From an uncultured Flavobacteriaceae bacterium (GTDB lineage Bacteria; Bacteroidota; Bacteroidia; Flavobacteriales; Flavobacteriaceae), in assembly GCA_938073895.1 (NCBI GenBank), contig CALJFB010000015.1:1-64000 (forward strand): DNA of 64,000 bases, given 5' to 3'. Positions 51,510 through 60,950 of this stretch are shown piece after piece. The notes below the pieces were generated by a model. That model worked only from the letters and a program-made list of their open reading frames with translations. It did no database searches and was not told the DNA's origin. Position 1 is the first letter of the stretch. Every line of letters starts with the position of its first letter. Made by a program: the position numbers and the translations under genes.

Positions 51510-51529
51510 ATTGTTATATAATGTGTTTT

Positions 51530-52927
51530 TTAGTCTAAACTTCCAACCATATTTTCTGGTTTTACCCATTCGTCGTATTCTTGTGCAGTTACATAACCTA
51601 AATTAACAGCTTCAACTTTTAATGTTGTTCCGTTGGCATGTGCTGTATTTGCAATTTCGGCAGCTTTATAATAACCAATCTTAGTGTTTAATGCAGTTAC
51701 AAGCATTAAAGAATTGTTTAGTAATTCTTTAATTATAGCGTGATTTGGTTCTATACCAGCAACACAATTCTCGTCGAAACTTACACAAGCGTCTCCAATT
51801 AATTGCGCAGATTGTAAAATGTTAGCTGCCATCATTGGTTTAAAAACGTTAAGTTCGTAATGACCTTGCATTCCACCAACTCCAATGGCAACATCGTTAC
51901 CCATAACTTGCGCGCAAACCATTGTAATAGCTTCGCATTGCGTTGGGTTTACTTTTCCTGGCATAATAGAACTTCCTGGTTCGTTTGCTGGAATTGTAAT
52001 TTCTCCAATACCAGAACGTGGACCAGAAGCCATCATTCTAATATCGTTTGCAATTTTATTTAAAGAAACCGCTAATTGTTTTAATGCGCCGTGAGATTCT
52101 ACAATAGCATCGTGTGCCGCTAAAGCTTCAAATTTATTTGGAGCTGTAATAAATGGTAATTTTGTAAATTTAGCAATGTATTTAGCAACTAAAACATCGT
52201 AACCTTTTGGTGTGTTAAGTCCAGTTCCTACGGCAGTTCCACCTAAAGCTAATTCGCTTAAGTGCTCTAAAGTATTTTCTAAAGCTTTTAATCCGTGATC
52301 TAATTGAGATACATATCCAGAGAATTCTTGGCCTAAAGTTAAAGGTGTTGCATCCATTAAATGTGTTCTACCAATTTTAACAACATCTTTAAAAGCAACT
52401 GCTTTATTGTTTAATGTGTTTCTTAATTTTAAAACGCCAGGAATAGTTGTCTCTACAATTTTTTTGTAGGCTGCAATATGCATTCCTGTAGGAAAAGTAT
52501 CGTTAGACGATTGAGATTTGTTCACATCATCGTTAGGTGCAATAATTTTTTCGCCTTCTCCAATAACGCGTCCTGCTAACTGTTGTGCTCTGTTTGCAAC
52601 AACTTCGTTAACATTCATATTAGATTGTGTTCCAGAACCTGTTTGCCAGATTACTAATGGAAATTGATCGTCGTGCTTTCCTTCTAAAATCTCTTCGCAG
52701 GCAGCAGCAATTAAATCGCGTTTATCTTCTGTTAAAACACCTAATTCGCAGTTTGTAAATGCAGCAGCTTTTTTTAAGTAAGCAAAGCCATAAACCACTT
52801 CTAAAGGCATTGATGCAACTGCACCAATTTTAAAATTGTTTCTAGAACGCTCAGTTTGTGCACCCCAAAGTTTATCTGCAGGGACTTTTACATCGCCCAT
52901 TGTATCTTTTTCTATTCTAAATGCCAT
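51530..52927 (-). CDS. fumC: Class II fumarate hydratase
   Basis: A 465-residue iron-independent enzyme interconverting fumarate and malate in the citric acid cycle. The aspartase/fumarase signature [11 protein letters not shown] (about 317-327) is intact. [26 protein letters not shown] and [17 protein letters not shown] carry further active-site parts. I placed the start at ATG 52927 ([12 protein letters not shown]), where homologues begin; the upstream alternative at 52951 adds eight unrelated residues. It is a single gene with its own terminator. Confidence 0.96.
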   Translation of the reverse strand: MAFRIEKDTMGDVKVPADKLWGAQTERSRNNFKIGAVASMPLEVVYGFAYLKKAAAFTNCELGVLTEDKRDLIAAACEEILEGKHDDQFPLVIWQTGSGTQSNMNVNEVVANRAQQLAGRVIGEGEKIIAPNDDVNKSQSSNDTFPTGMHIAAYKKIVETTIPGVLKLRNTLNNKAVAFKDVVKIGRTHLMDATPLTLGQEFSGYVSQLDHGLKALENTLEHLSELALGGTAVGTGLNTPKGYDVLVAKYIAKFTKLPFITAPNKFEALAAHDAIVESHGALKQLAVSLNKIANDIRMMASGPRSGIGEITIPANEPGSSIMPGKVNPTQCEAITMVCAQVMGNDVAIGVGGMQGHYELNVFKPMMAANILQSAQLIGDACVSFDENCVAGIEPNHAIIKELLNNSLMLVTALNTKIGYYKAAEIANTAHANGTTLKVEAVNLGYVTAQEYDEWVKPENMVGSLD

Positions 52928-53419
52928 AATAGTCTGTTTTTTTAATGCCACGAATTTAAGGAATTTAACACATTTTTTAGTGAGATTTTTAAAATGATTT
53001 TATCATTTAGTGCAATATTCTTTTTAAACTATTTTAGAATTTTATAATCATTAGTTTTAGGTTTTAAAATTTTATTTATTATGTTAAAATTGTATTAAAT
53101 AATTACATTCTTAACATTTATAGTTATTATTGTTGGGAATAAATATAAAAACTATTCTTTATCACTGAAGAAGAAGAAGAAATTGGAAGAATAGTTATCT
53201 TATATATATTGTACTAGTATACTTCTGTAGTTATTTAAGGATATCTACTAGAGTTTTTTTTTGAAATTAAATGAATAAGAATAAATAGTTTAAAGTAATT
53301 ATTAGTCAGTTTTTGCTTTAGACTTTAAATTAATCCATTTATTTGGGTTGGTTTTTGTTTTACTGTTAAAAATTGGCTACTAATGATATTAATTTTACCA
53401 CTAATTTAAATCAACTAAT
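52928..53419. other. AT-rich intergenic region between fumC and the barrel pseudogene
   Basis: About 490 bases between divergent genes. A near-consensus -7 element for fumC (TAAATTCG, minus strand, 52958-52951) is present, without a clear -33 partner. The rest is very AT-rich with short purine runs near 53167-53185. I see no ORF, RNA gene or strong hairpin. Confidence 0.5.
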
Positions 53420-54596
53420 ATGAAAAATTTACTTTTACTTGTTATGCTATTAAGTTTTAGCTTTCTAAATGCCCAAAATAATTTTGAAGAAGGTTATTAT
53501 ATTGATAATTCTGGAAATAAAATTAATTGTTTAATTAAAAATTTAGATTGGAAGAATAGTCCAGAATCAATAGTTGTTAAGAATAATAATGGTGAAGAGA
53601 AATTAATCAATATTTTAGATTTTAAATAATTTAGTGTAGAAGGAATTAAATACATTAAGTCTAAAGTGCTTATAGACAGATCTTTTGAATTATCTAACAA
53701 ATTATCTGATCATTTTGAACCAGATTTTATTGAAGAAACTGTTTTTCTAAAGTGCTTATCTTTAGGTAAAGCAAACTTATATTTATACAGAGATACAAAC
53801 TTATTTAAGTTATTTACAGATGATACATCTGGAACTAAGGAGCAATTAATGTTTAAATCGTATACCATTAGTGGAACTGTTAGACAAAATAATACGTATA
53901 AATCTCAAATTCTATTTTTAAACGATTGTGAAAATATTTCTAGTTTAGATCTCCAAAAACTTAATTATTCAGAGAAAGAGTTAACAAAATTATTTAATGC
54001 GTATAATACCTGTTATAATGAGAATTTTTCAAATGAATTGAAAGTTGTAAGAAAAGGAACTTTTAATTTATACCCTAGAATTGGAGCTAGTTTTTTTTAA
54101 TGGAAAATTAGAGGCAAGTAATAACTTAGTTGCTACATCTAGCACTAAATATGACAGTAAAATATCTTACAGATTAGGTTTAGAACTTGAATATATATTA
54201 CCTTTTAATAATAATAAATGGGCTGTTTCTGTAGAGCCCATTTACACCACTTATTCATCAGACGATACGTCAGATAATTTAATAAAATTTGACGTTGTTT
54301 ACAAAGGATTATCATCTGCATTTGGAATAAAGCATTATATGTTTCTACCTAATGAAAAATATAAATTATTTCTTAACGCTGGAATGAATATTCCCTTATT
54401 AACTAGTTCAGATTCTAAGGTTGGTAGAGTAGAGTCTAAATCTTCAACTAACCTTTATTTTGGTGGAGGATTAAATATTAATAAAAAAATAAGTGTAGAA
54501 GCTAGATTCGATGCAAATAAAAAAATAACTCAAGTTAATGGTATTGCAGCAGGTATTAATTCATTGAGTTTAATTTTTGCATATAATATTTTATAG
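53420..54596 (+). pseudogene. Broken outer-membrane beta-barrel-like protein gene
   Basis: The reading frame begins with a signal peptide (MKNLLLLVMLLSFSFLNAQ) and an N-terminal segment EEGYYIDNSGNKINCLIKN typical of a Bacteroidota family with a C-terminal barrel. It is interrupted twice. A TAA at 53627-53629 takes the place of an expected Glu codon, after which the same frame continues with FSVEGIKYIKSKV. Then an 8-T run at 54091-54098 shifts the frame; removing one T joins IGASFF to NGKLEA and the barrel part (KISYRLGLELEYILPF to the end LIFAYNIL). The promoter-less gap before it gives no clue to expression. Sequencing error at the T-run is possible, but not for both lesions together. Confidence 0.8.
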
Positions 54597-54603
54597 ATAG
54601 TTG

Positions 54604-54634
54604 TTGCATTAAAAAATGGTTTGCTTTATATTTG
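54604..54634 (+). promoter_or_regulatory. Promoter of the 57-residue membrane protein gene
   Basis: TTG at 54604-54606, 20 bases, TATATTTG at 54627-54634, matching the Bacteroidota consensus. It supports the ATG at 54667 as the start, since an upstream start at 54616 would lie inside the promoter. Confidence 0.75.
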
Positions 54635-54666
54635 CAACAATAACAATTATTAAGATACACAAGGTT

Positions 54667-54840
54667 ATGTTCGAATTTGATCAATATTTAGGATTTTTAG
54701 CATTTTTAACCATTTTAACTATAGGTTTTTGGTTACTAATTTTTTTAGCAACTTTTGTTGTACCATATTGGATTGGTGGTTCTTTAATAGAACGTCTTAA
54801 AGAAATTAATGAAGAACGTAAGGCTAAGAATAATGCTTAG
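54667..54840 (+). CDS. 57-residue membrane protein
   Basis: A small protein with one or two hydrophobic helices (about 7-38) and a highly charged C-terminal tail (ERLKEINEERKAKNNA). The family is unrecognised. It has a consensus promoter and a strong terminator, so it is a self-contained, probably well expressed gene. The tail's charge pattern suggests a short helix facing the cytoplasm. Confidence 0.72.
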   Translation: MFEFDQYLGFLAFLTILTIGFWLLIFLATFVVPYWIGGSLIERLKEINEERKAKNNA

Positions 54841-54857
54841 TAGCATTTTATAGATAC

Positions 54858-54891
54858 AAAAAAAGGAGCAATTTTAATTGCTCCTTTTTTT
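54858..54891. terminator. Strong terminator between convergent genes
   Basis: A 16-base perfect stem (54858-54873 with 54876-54891) with A/T-runs on both sides; the true loop is four bases. It serves the 57-residue gene on the plus strand and the secreted-protein gene at 54921 on the minus strand. Confidence 0.92.
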
Positions 54892-54920
54892 GTGCCTTAC
54901 TTTAATATATTACAGTAGTA

Positions 54921-55784
54921 TTAGTTATGGATAAGATTTGTTAATACTTTGTTTTTATTAATGTTTTCTTTTGTACGCTTGTGGTTGTCTTCAAATGTTT
55001 TTAGATCTGTTCCTTTGCATATACCATAAGAATAATGATATTTTATTAGCTCGTAATCTAATTCTGTTAGCTCAAAATTTGGCTTACTACAACCAGAAAA
55101 GAAGTTTTTACAATCTAAGTTATTATTGGTATAATTAAACTGTCCAAGAGAAATTATAAATTGATTTTTTAATTTATTCAATTTTAGATTACTATTAAAT
55201 TCAATATCATTTTTAAGTCTCATAGACATTCTGTAAATCTGATTTTTATTATTCCAATACACATAATAATCTGTGGACTTGTATTTGGACATTCTAGGTT
55301 CGTATTGGAAATCAGAATCTGTATAAATAATATAATTTGAGTCTTTTGGATCTTTAACTTGGTAGATATTTAAAGAGTCTATTTTTTCACTAACCTTATT
55401 GGTAAAATCAAAAAAGGCCTTTCTAGTTTTTTTATCGAAAGATTTTGAAATATAAATCTTAATATCATCTTTCCAATAATGCATGAACGATTTCTGCTTT
55501 GTAGAATCTGTAACGTTATTAAACGCAACCGATTTATAAATTTCTAAAAAATTATCGTCTTTATAATCATATGGTACTTTAGTTCCTGTTGGAGCCACAT
55601 AAAATTCATCTAAAACCAAAGTATCATTTTTATGAAACCTAAAATTTAAGGAATCTTTTTTAGTTAAAGCTCTTTTGTACTTTTGCTTAAATCTTTTTAA
55701 TGAAATAAATACTTCGCCTTGTTGAGCATTACCGTAAAATAGGCCAAAAACTAAAGTAAATAAGATTAATTTATAAGTTTTCAT
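54921..55784 (-). CDS. Secreted protein of unknown function (paired with 55786)
   Basis: A 287-residue protein with a signal peptide (about 1-20, ending GNAQ). The central part (DDIKIYISKSFDKKTRKAF, then KIDSLNIYQVKDPKDSNYIIY) and the closing ELDYELIKYHYSYGICKG resemble DUF2927-type proteins, but I cannot confirm this. Three cysteines lie near the C-terminus (two in DCKNFFSGCSK, one in GICKG). It stands one base after the neighbour at 55786, and the two share a pattern, so they are probably tandem paralogues. Confidence 0.7.
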   Translation of the reverse strand: MKTYKLILFTLVFGLFYGNAQQGEVFISLKRFKQKYKRALTKKDSLNFRFHKNDTLVLDEFYVAPTGTKVPYDYKDDNFLEIYKSVAFNNVTDSTKQKSFMHYWKDDIKIYISKSFDKKTRKAFFDFTNKVSEKIDSLNIYQVKDPKDSNYIIYTDSDFQYEPRMSKYKSTDYYVYWNNKNQIYRMSMRLKNDIEFNSNLKLNKLKNQFIISLGQFNYTNNNLDCKNFFSGCSKPNFELTELDYELIKYHYSYGICKGTDLKTFEDNHKRTKENINKNKVLTNLIHN

Positions 55785-55785
55785 A

Positions 55786-56592
55786 TTACAATTTTAAAAG
55801 TGATTTATAACTAGTTAAATTTACTTTATATGGGTAAATGTAGTTGTAATGATTTTTTAAGAGAAGAATATCGTAATCTGTTAAATGTTTTGCATTAATT
55901 GTTTTCTTGTTTAATAAAGATTCTTTTTCGGCATAATTACTTCTGTAAAAGTCAGTTAAAGATAAGTAGAAAATAATTTTTAATTTACTTAATAAATATC
56001 TATTTTTTAATTCTGAATTACTAATTTTTATAACTCCACTTGTGCATTTAAAATTATAATTACAATTTAAATCATAAGTTATTCCAGAATAAATTTCTGT
56101 TTCAATCTCTTCTTTGGTTAACGTTTTGTAATCTTTATCTGTGTAAGCAGAAACATGTTCTTTATAAACTTTTAAGTAATAATTAGAGTTTTCAATATTT
56201 TTGGTTGTTGAAACGTTTAGGTTATTTATAGAATTAAACTTCTTAAAATAGTCTGTTAAGCTCTGTTTTATATCTTTAGGTAGTTGCTCATCAAAATAGA
56301 CTCTAATTGGAACATTCCATTGTCTTATAAATTTAATGTTTTTATTTCCAAAGGCATGGTATTTATATCTACTATTTAGTTTTTTATCTTTTAAAAAAGG
56401 AACAAAATTAACGTCTAAGCTATCTTTAGTAATAACCAAGCTATCACTAATTAATTTTTGACGCTTTGGATAAATTATATCTTTAGAAATTGCATTCTTT
56501 ACTATTTTGGTATGTTCTCTAAACGGAATATTTTCTTGCGATATTCCGTTTAAAGATATTAAAAATAGTGCTGTAAAAACTAAATTCTTCAT
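55786..56592 (-). CDS. Secreted protein of unknown function (paired with 54921)
   Basis: A 268-residue protein with a signal peptide (about 1-19, ending GISQ). The part RQWNVPIRVYFDEQLPKDIK followed by NSNYYLKVYKE parallels the neighbour's KIYISKSFDKKTRKAF and SNYIIYTDSD segments, and both end with an LTDYDILLLKNHYNY / LTELDYELIKYHYSY motif. Thus the two are distant paralogues. Two cysteines occur in LNCNYNFKCTSG. The function is unknown; position after the carboxylase (2 bases) may be chance. Confidence 0.7.
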   Translation of the reverse strand: MKNLVFTALFLISLNGISQENIPFREHTKIVKNAISKDIIYPKRQKLISDSLVITKDSLDVNFVPFLKDKKLNSRYKYHAFGNKNIKFIRQWNVPIRVYFDEQLPKDIKQSLTDYFKKFNSINNLNVSTTKNIENSNYYLKVYKEHVSAYTDKDYKTLTKEEIETEIYSGITYDLNCNYNFKCTSGVIKISNSELKNRYLLSKLKIIFYLSLTDFYRSNYAEKESLLNKKTINAKHLTDYDILLLKNHYNYIYPYKVNLTSYKSLLKL

Positions 56593-56594
56593 AT

Positions 56595-58238
56595 TTAAAC
56601 TTGTAAAACACCCATGTTAAATTTTTTCTCAATAGGTGCGTGGTTAGCAGCTTCTATTCCCATAGAAATCCAAGTTCTTGTATCTAGCGGGTCTATAACG
56701 CCATCTGTCCAAATTCGAGATGCTGCGTAGTATGGCGATACTTGATTATCGTATCTAGCTTTAATTTTATTAAATAATTCTTCTTCTTTTTCTGGAGTAA
56801 TTTCTTCACCTTTCTTTTTAAGAGAAGCTTTTTCTATTTGTAATAATACTTTAGCGGCACTTTTACCACTCATAACTGCTAATTCTGCACTTGGCCAAGC
56901 TACAATTAATCTTGGATCGTAAGCTTTACCGCACATAGCATAATTTCCAGCACCATAACTGTTTCCTAATATAATAGTAAATTTTGGAACTACAGAGTTA
57001 GCTAAGGCATTTACCATTTTAGCGCCATCTTTTATAATTCCAGAATGCTCAGATTTACTACCAACCATAAATCCAGTAACATCTTGTAAAAATACTAATG
57101 GAATTTTTTTCTGATTACAATTTGCCATAAAACGTGTTGCTTTATCTGCGCTATCATTATAAATAACACCACCAAATTGCATTTCGGCACTTTTAGTTTT
57201 TGCAGCTTTGGTTTTAACTAATTTTCTCTGATTAGCAATAATACCAACAGCCCAACCATCTATTCTAGCATAAGCTGTAATAATGGTTTTTCCGTAGCCT
57301 TCTTTATACTCGTCAAATTTAGAACCATCAACTAAGCGCTTAATAATATCTCGCATTTCGTATTGATCTGCTCTAGATTTTGGTAAGATACCGTAAATAT
57401 CTTCAGGATTTTCTTTTGGTTCTTCAGCTTCAGCTCTATTAAAACCAGCTTTATCAAAATCGCCAATTTTATCAAAAATGCGTTGTATTTTCTGTAAACA
57501 ATCTTTATCGTCTAAAGCTTTATGATCTATAACACCAGAAACTTCGCAATGTGTAGTTGCTCCACCTAAAGTCTCGTTATCAATAACTTCTCCAATTGCA
57601 GCTTTTACAAGGTAACTTCCTGCAAGAAAAATACTTCCAGTTTTATCTACAATTAAAGCTTCGTCGCTCATAATTGGTAAATAAGCGCCACCAGCAACAC
57701 AACTTCCCATAACAGCAGCAATTTGGGTAATTCCCATACTACTCATAACCGCATTATTTCTAAATATACGACCAAAATGTTCTTTATCTGGAAAAATCTC
57801 GTCTTGCATTGGTAAATATACACCTGCAGAATCTACTAAATATATAATTGGTAATCTATTTTCTATAGCAATTTCCTGAGCACGTAAATTCTTTTTTCCT
57901 GTAATTGGAAACCAAGCACCAGCTTTTACAGTAGCATCGTTAGCTACAACAATACATTGTTTGCCTTTTACATAACCCATTTTTACAACAACGCCACCAG
58001 ATGGACAACCACCATGATCTTCGTACATGCCATCTCCAGCAAAAGCACCTATTTCTATACTTGGTTTCTTTGTGTCTAATAAAAAATCTATACGCTCACG
58101 AGCAGTCATTTTTCCTTGACTATGTAATTTATCTATGCGTTTTTGTCCGCCACCAAGCTTTACTTGTGCAAAACGTTTTTTTAAGTCAGATACTAAAAGT
58201 TTATTGTGGTCTTCGTTTTTGTTGAAGTTTATGTCCAT
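56595..58238 (-). CDS. Acyl-CoA carboxylase, carboxyltransferase (beta) subunit
   Basis: A 547-residue biotin-dependent carboxyltransferase of the propionyl/methylcrotonyl-CoA carboxylase type. Substrate-binding GGxxxKG-type segments and the oxyanion-hole glycines are seen in GGCPSGGVVVKMGYVKGKQ, VMGSCVAGGAYLPIMSDE and GNSYGAGNYAMCGKAYDPR. Which acyl-CoA is used cannot be read from sequence; no biotin carboxylase subunit is in the window. I chose the ATG at 58238 (MDINFNKNED) rather than 58283, since the extra 15 residues are not family-like. Confidence 0.92.
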   Translation of the reverse strand: MDINFNKNEDHNKLLVSDLKKRFAQVKLGGGQKRIDKLHSQGKMTARERIDFLLDTKKPSIEIGAFAGDGMYEDHGGCPSGGVVVKMGYVKGKQCIVVANDATVKAGAWFPITGKKNLRAQEIAIENRLPIIYLVDSAGVYLPMQDEIFPDKEHFGRIFRNNAVMSSMGITQIAAVMGSCVAGGAYLPIMSDEALIVDKTGSIFLAGSYLVKAAIGEVIDNETLGGATTHCEVSGVIDHKALDDKDCLQKIQRIFDKIGDFDKAGFNRAEAEEPKENPEDIYGILPKSRADQYEMRDIIKRLVDGSKFDEYKEGYGKTIITAYARIDGWAVGIIANQRKLVKTKAAKTKSAEMQFGGVIYNDSADKATRFMANCNQKKIPLVFLQDVTGFMVGSKSEHSGIIKDGAKMVNALANSVVPKFTIILGNSYGAGNYAMCGKAYDPRLIVAWPSAELAVMSGKSAAKVLLQIEKASLKKKGEEITPEKEEELFNKIKARYDNQVSPYYAASRIWTDGVIDPLDTRTWISMGIEAANHAPIEKKFNMGVLQV

Positions 58239-58352
58239 AATTGTGCTATGTAATTTTTTAACGAATTTACAAAATTGCTTCATCTAAAGAAAACGTTAGA
58301 GTTATTTATTTGTTAATTCAACGTTAAACTAATTGTTATGGAATTAATCTCC

Positions 58353-58383
58353 TTGGAAACTAATTATGTATTAACTAAATTTG
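58353..58383 (+). promoter_or_regulatory. Promoter of the DoxX-FMN reductase-MarR-pirin operon
   Basis: TTG at 58353-58355, 20 bases, TAAATTTG at 58376-58383, a close match to the Bacteroidota consensus. The leader is about 40 bases. The operon encodes its own MarR-type regulator, which may bind here; I found no strong palindrome. Confidence 0.75.
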
Positions 58384-58429
58384 TAGTGTTAAAAAGTTAA
58401 AAATAAAAATTAATAGAAAATTATAAAAC

Positions 58430-58786
58430 ATGAAAAAAATTAAAACTATCCATTACGTTACAAAGGGATTATTTACAGCTTTAATGCTTTTTTCTATAAG
58501 CATGTATCTGTTTAATAACGATGCAATAAGATCTGCTTTTTTAGCCTTTGGTTATCCTGCTTATTTAGTTTATCCGTTAGCAACAGCAAAGTTTTTGGGG
58601 TTAATAGCAATATGGCAAACTAAAGTTAAAACCATTAATGAATGGGCTTATGCAGGTTTTGCTTTTAATATAATTTTAGCATTTTTCGCCCATTTTATGA
58701 TTAGCGATGGCGAGTATTTATTTGCTTTAATTGGAGCTCTTTTATTAATAGTAAATTACATGACATACAATAAACTAAATCACTAA
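58430..58786 (+). CDS. DoxX family membrane protein
   Basis: A 118-residue protein with four hydrophobic helices (about 11-27, 43-61, 70-88 and 94-111), typical of the DoxX/DoxD-like family. The motif LVYPLATAKFLGLIAIWQTK in the second helix region is characteristic of the DoxX_2-like group. Function is unclear, often linked with redox or detoxification proteins. It is first in a four-gene operon and is 12 bases before the FMN reductase gene. Confidence 0.85.
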   Translation: MKKIKTIHYVTKGLFTALMLFSISMYLFNNDAIRSAFLAFGYPAYLVYPLATAKFLGLIAIWQTKVKTINEWAYAGFAFNIILAFFAHFMISDGEYLFALIGALLLIVNYMTYNKLNH

Positions 58787-58798
58787 ATATTTTTTAAG

Positions 58799-59335
58799 AT
58801 GAAAAAAATTATAGCATTTGCAGGAAGTAATAGTTACACATCAATAAACAAGCAATTAGTAACTTTTGCTGGTGGTTTATTAGAAAATTCTGCAGTAGAA
58901 ATTTTGGATTTAAACAATTTTGAAGTGCCAACTTATAGCGTAAATCTTGAACAAGCTTCTGGAATAGAAGCTAACGCACAAAAATTTTATAGTAAGCTGG
59001 AAGAAGCCGATGGATTTATAATTTCGTTAGCAGAACACAATGGCGCATATACATCTGCTTTTAAAAGCTTATTTGATTGGGTTAGTAGAGTTAATGTTAA
59101 AATGTTTCAAAACAAACCTGTTTTATTAATGAGTACTGCGCCAGGACCACGAGGCGGACAATCGGTTTTTGATATGGCAGCAAATCGTTTTCCAAGACAC
59201 AACGCTGCTATTGTATCAACTTTTGTGTTGCCAACTTTTGGAGACCATTTTAAAGACGGTAAAATTGTTAATCCAGAGTTTTTAAGTAAGCTTACACATG
59301 CAGTAAAAACTTTAGAAACATCGGTTTTAAATTAA
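58799..59335 (+). CDS. NAD(P)H-dependent FMN reductase-like protein
   Basis: A 178-residue flavodoxin-fold oxidoreductase of the NADPH-dependent FMN reductase family (including azoreductase and ChrR-type quinone reductases). The FMN phosphate loop is AGSNSYTSINKQL (about 8-20), and AEHNGAYTSAFKSLFDW and PGPRGGQ follow, all conserved. It probably reduces quinones or similar compounds by two electrons. It stands between doxX and the MarR-type regulator in a detoxification-like operon. Confidence 0.92.
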   Translation: MKKIIAFAGSNSYTSINKQLVTFAGGLLENSAVEILDLNNFEVPTYSVNLEQASGIEANAQKFYSKLEEADGFIISLAEHNGAYTSAFKSLFDWVSRVNVKMFQNKPVLLMSTAPGPRGGQSVFDMAANRFPRHNAAIVSTFVLPTFGDHFKDGKIVNPEFLSKLTHAVKTLETSVLN

Positions 59336-59344
59336 TTAGTAATT

Positions 59345-59785
59345 ATGGGAGATTTTGCAAAAGATATTAATTCTAAGTTTGAAAACGAGCAGCAAAAAGC
59401 ACTGCTTAATATTATGTACACATCAAGTTATATTGCAAGTTTTCAAAACGATTTTTTTAAACCTTACGGTTTATCGCCACAACAATATAACATTCTAAGA
59501 ATTTTAAGAGGCGCAAAAGAGCCTTTAAAAGTTCAAGTAATAAAAAGTAGAATGATTGATAGATCGCCAAATGTAACTAGATTAACAGATAAGTTAATAG
59601 ATAAAGGTTTAATAGAGCGTTTAAATTGTGAAACAGATAGGCGAGTGGTTCATATTCAAATTACAAAAAAAGGATTGGAACTTTTAGCCAAAATTCCTAC
59701 AAATAAAAGTAAATTAACAAAGTCTAATTTATCTATAGAAGAAGCAGAAACTTTAAATCAATTATTAGATAAATTAAGAGTATAA
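59345..59785 (+). CDS. MarR family transcriptional regulator
   Basis: A 146-residue winged-helix regulator. The recognition part reads SPQQYNILRILRGA then LKVQVIKSRMIDRSPNVTRLTDKLIDKGLIERL, and the wing includes DRRVVHIQITKKG, as in MarR proteins. These are usually repressors released by phenolic or oxidant signals. It follows the FMN reductase by 9 bases and precedes pirin by 11, so it probably controls this operon. The inducer is unknown. Confidence 0.93.
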   Translation: MGDFAKDINSKFENEQQKALLNIMYTSSYIASFQNDFFKPYGLSPQQYNILRILRGAKEPLKVQVIKSRMIDRSPNVTRLTDKLIDKGLIERLNCETDRRVVHIQITKKGLELLAKIPTNKSKLTKSNLSIEEAETLNQLLDKLRV

Positions 59786-59796
59786 ATAACATAATT

Positions 59797-60516
59797 ATGA
59801 ATGTAGTAGTACATAGATCAGAAGATAGAGGACAAGCCAATCATGGCTGGTTACAAGCAAGACATTCGTTTAGTTTTGCAAATTATTTTGATAGAACAAA
59901 AATGCAATTTGGAGCATTAAGAGTTTTTAACGACGATATTATTGCCCCAAGCATGGGTTTTGGAACGCATCCACACGATAATATGGAAATTATTACCATT
60001 CCATTATCTGGTGTTTTAAAACACAAAGATTCTATGGGAAATACGGAATGGCAACATGTAAAATCTGGCGAAGTCCAATTAATGAGTGCAGGAACAGGTT
60101 TACAACATTCGGAAATTAATGGTTCCATTACAGATGAGTTAAGGTTATTTCAAATTTGGATAATGCCTAACCAAAAAAATGTAAAGCCACGATACGATCA
60201 AGCCTTTTTTAAAGCTGAAGACAGACAAGGAAAGCTTCAAACTTTGGTAACAGGTTTTTCAAATGAAGAAAAAGGCTTAAAAATTCATCAAGACGCTAAA
60301 ATATCTCGTATAGATTTAAGTAAAGACCAATCGTATACTTATTCCTTAATGAGTCAAAACAATGGCGTTTACACTATGGTAATTTCAGGTGAAATTGTTG
60401 TAGCAGATAATAGTTTAGGATTAAGAGATGCAATTGGCGTTAATAATGTTAATAATTTTAGTGTTAGCTCTAAAACTAAATCAGAATTATTATTTATTGA
60501 AGTGCCAATGTTTTAG
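59797..60516 (+). CDS. Pirin family protein
   Basis: A 239-residue bicupin of the pirin family. The metal-binding cupin motif is in GFGTHPHDNMEIITIPLSG (with two His and Glu) and in GTGLQHSEIN. Bacterial pirins such as YhhW act on quercetin as dioxygenases, or as redox-linked regulators; the activity here is unknown. It is the last gene of the DoxX-FMN reductase-MarR operon and is followed by a terminator. Confidence 0.93.
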   Translation: MNVVVHRSEDRGQANHGWLQARHSFSFANYFDRTKMQFGALRVFNDDIIAPSMGFGTHPHDNMEIITIPLSGVLKHKDSMGNTEWQHVKSGEVQLMSAGTGLQHSEINGSITDELRLFQIWIMPNQKNVKPRYDQAFFKAEDRQGKLQTLVTGFSNEEKGLKIHQDAKISRIDLSKDQSYTYSLMSQNNGVYTMVISGEIVVADNSLGLRDAIGVNNVNNFSVSSKTKSELLFIEVPMF

Positions 60517-60591
60517 GTTTAAAAAGGCACATTTTATATGATGTAAATTATAAATAAATCTATTTTTGAGTTTAATCAAGTAATTCCTCGG

Positions 60592-60619
60592 AAAAAGCAG
60601 CTTTTTAGCTGCTTTTTTT
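60592..60619 (+). terminator. Terminator after the pirin gene
   Basis: An 11-base perfect stem (60592-60602 with 60607-60617), 4-base loop and T-tract to 60619. It closes the operon about 75 bases after pirin. Confidence 0.88.
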
Positions 60620-60664
60620 GTTAAAAAAACCGATATTTGTTTTCTATTTTGAAAAGAGAAGATT

Positions 60665-60847
60665 ATGGCAATGAATAAAAATACAGTTTTAGCTTGGGCT
60701 ACAACAATAATGATAATAGTAGGTTTAGCATTAATAGCTTTAGGCGCATTTAGATACGATGATGTTGCAGGTTACGGCTTTGGTGCAGTTGGCATTGGCT
60801 TTTTTGCTATTGCTTGGGTATTTAATGCACTAAAAGGACGCGTTTAA
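60665..60847 (+). CDS. CAL67264-type small membrane protein
   Basis: A 60-residue protein with two hydrophobic helices (about 8-27 and 34-54) joined by FRYDDVAGYGFGAVG. It corresponds to a small membrane protein family of flavobacteria (named CAL67264 after the first member). Function unknown. Its strong conservation, including NKNTVLAWATTIMIIVGL and FAIAWVFNALKGR, makes it a true gene. Either ATG at 60665 or 60671 can be the start. ettA follows after 103 bases. Confidence 0.85.
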   Translation: MAMNKNTVLAWATTIMIIVGLALIALGAFRYDDVAGYGFGAVGIGFFAIAWVFNALKGRV

Positions 60848-60950
60848 ACAAAGCAAAAAACAACATGCTTTTTAGTATAACATGTAAAGCTTTAAACCTA
60901 CAAAAATTAAGTCTTTAGACTATAAACTAACAACTAAAATAAAAATAAAA

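Noticed and set aside
51860-52094. Two plus-strand open frames inside fumC
   Set aside because: Antisense to conserved fumC codons and low-complexity in translation; shadows.
54091-54098. Programmed frameshift at the 8-T run
   Set aside because: The same gene also has an in-frame TAA upstream, so a working programmed shift is unlikely as the main explanation; kept only as an alternative.
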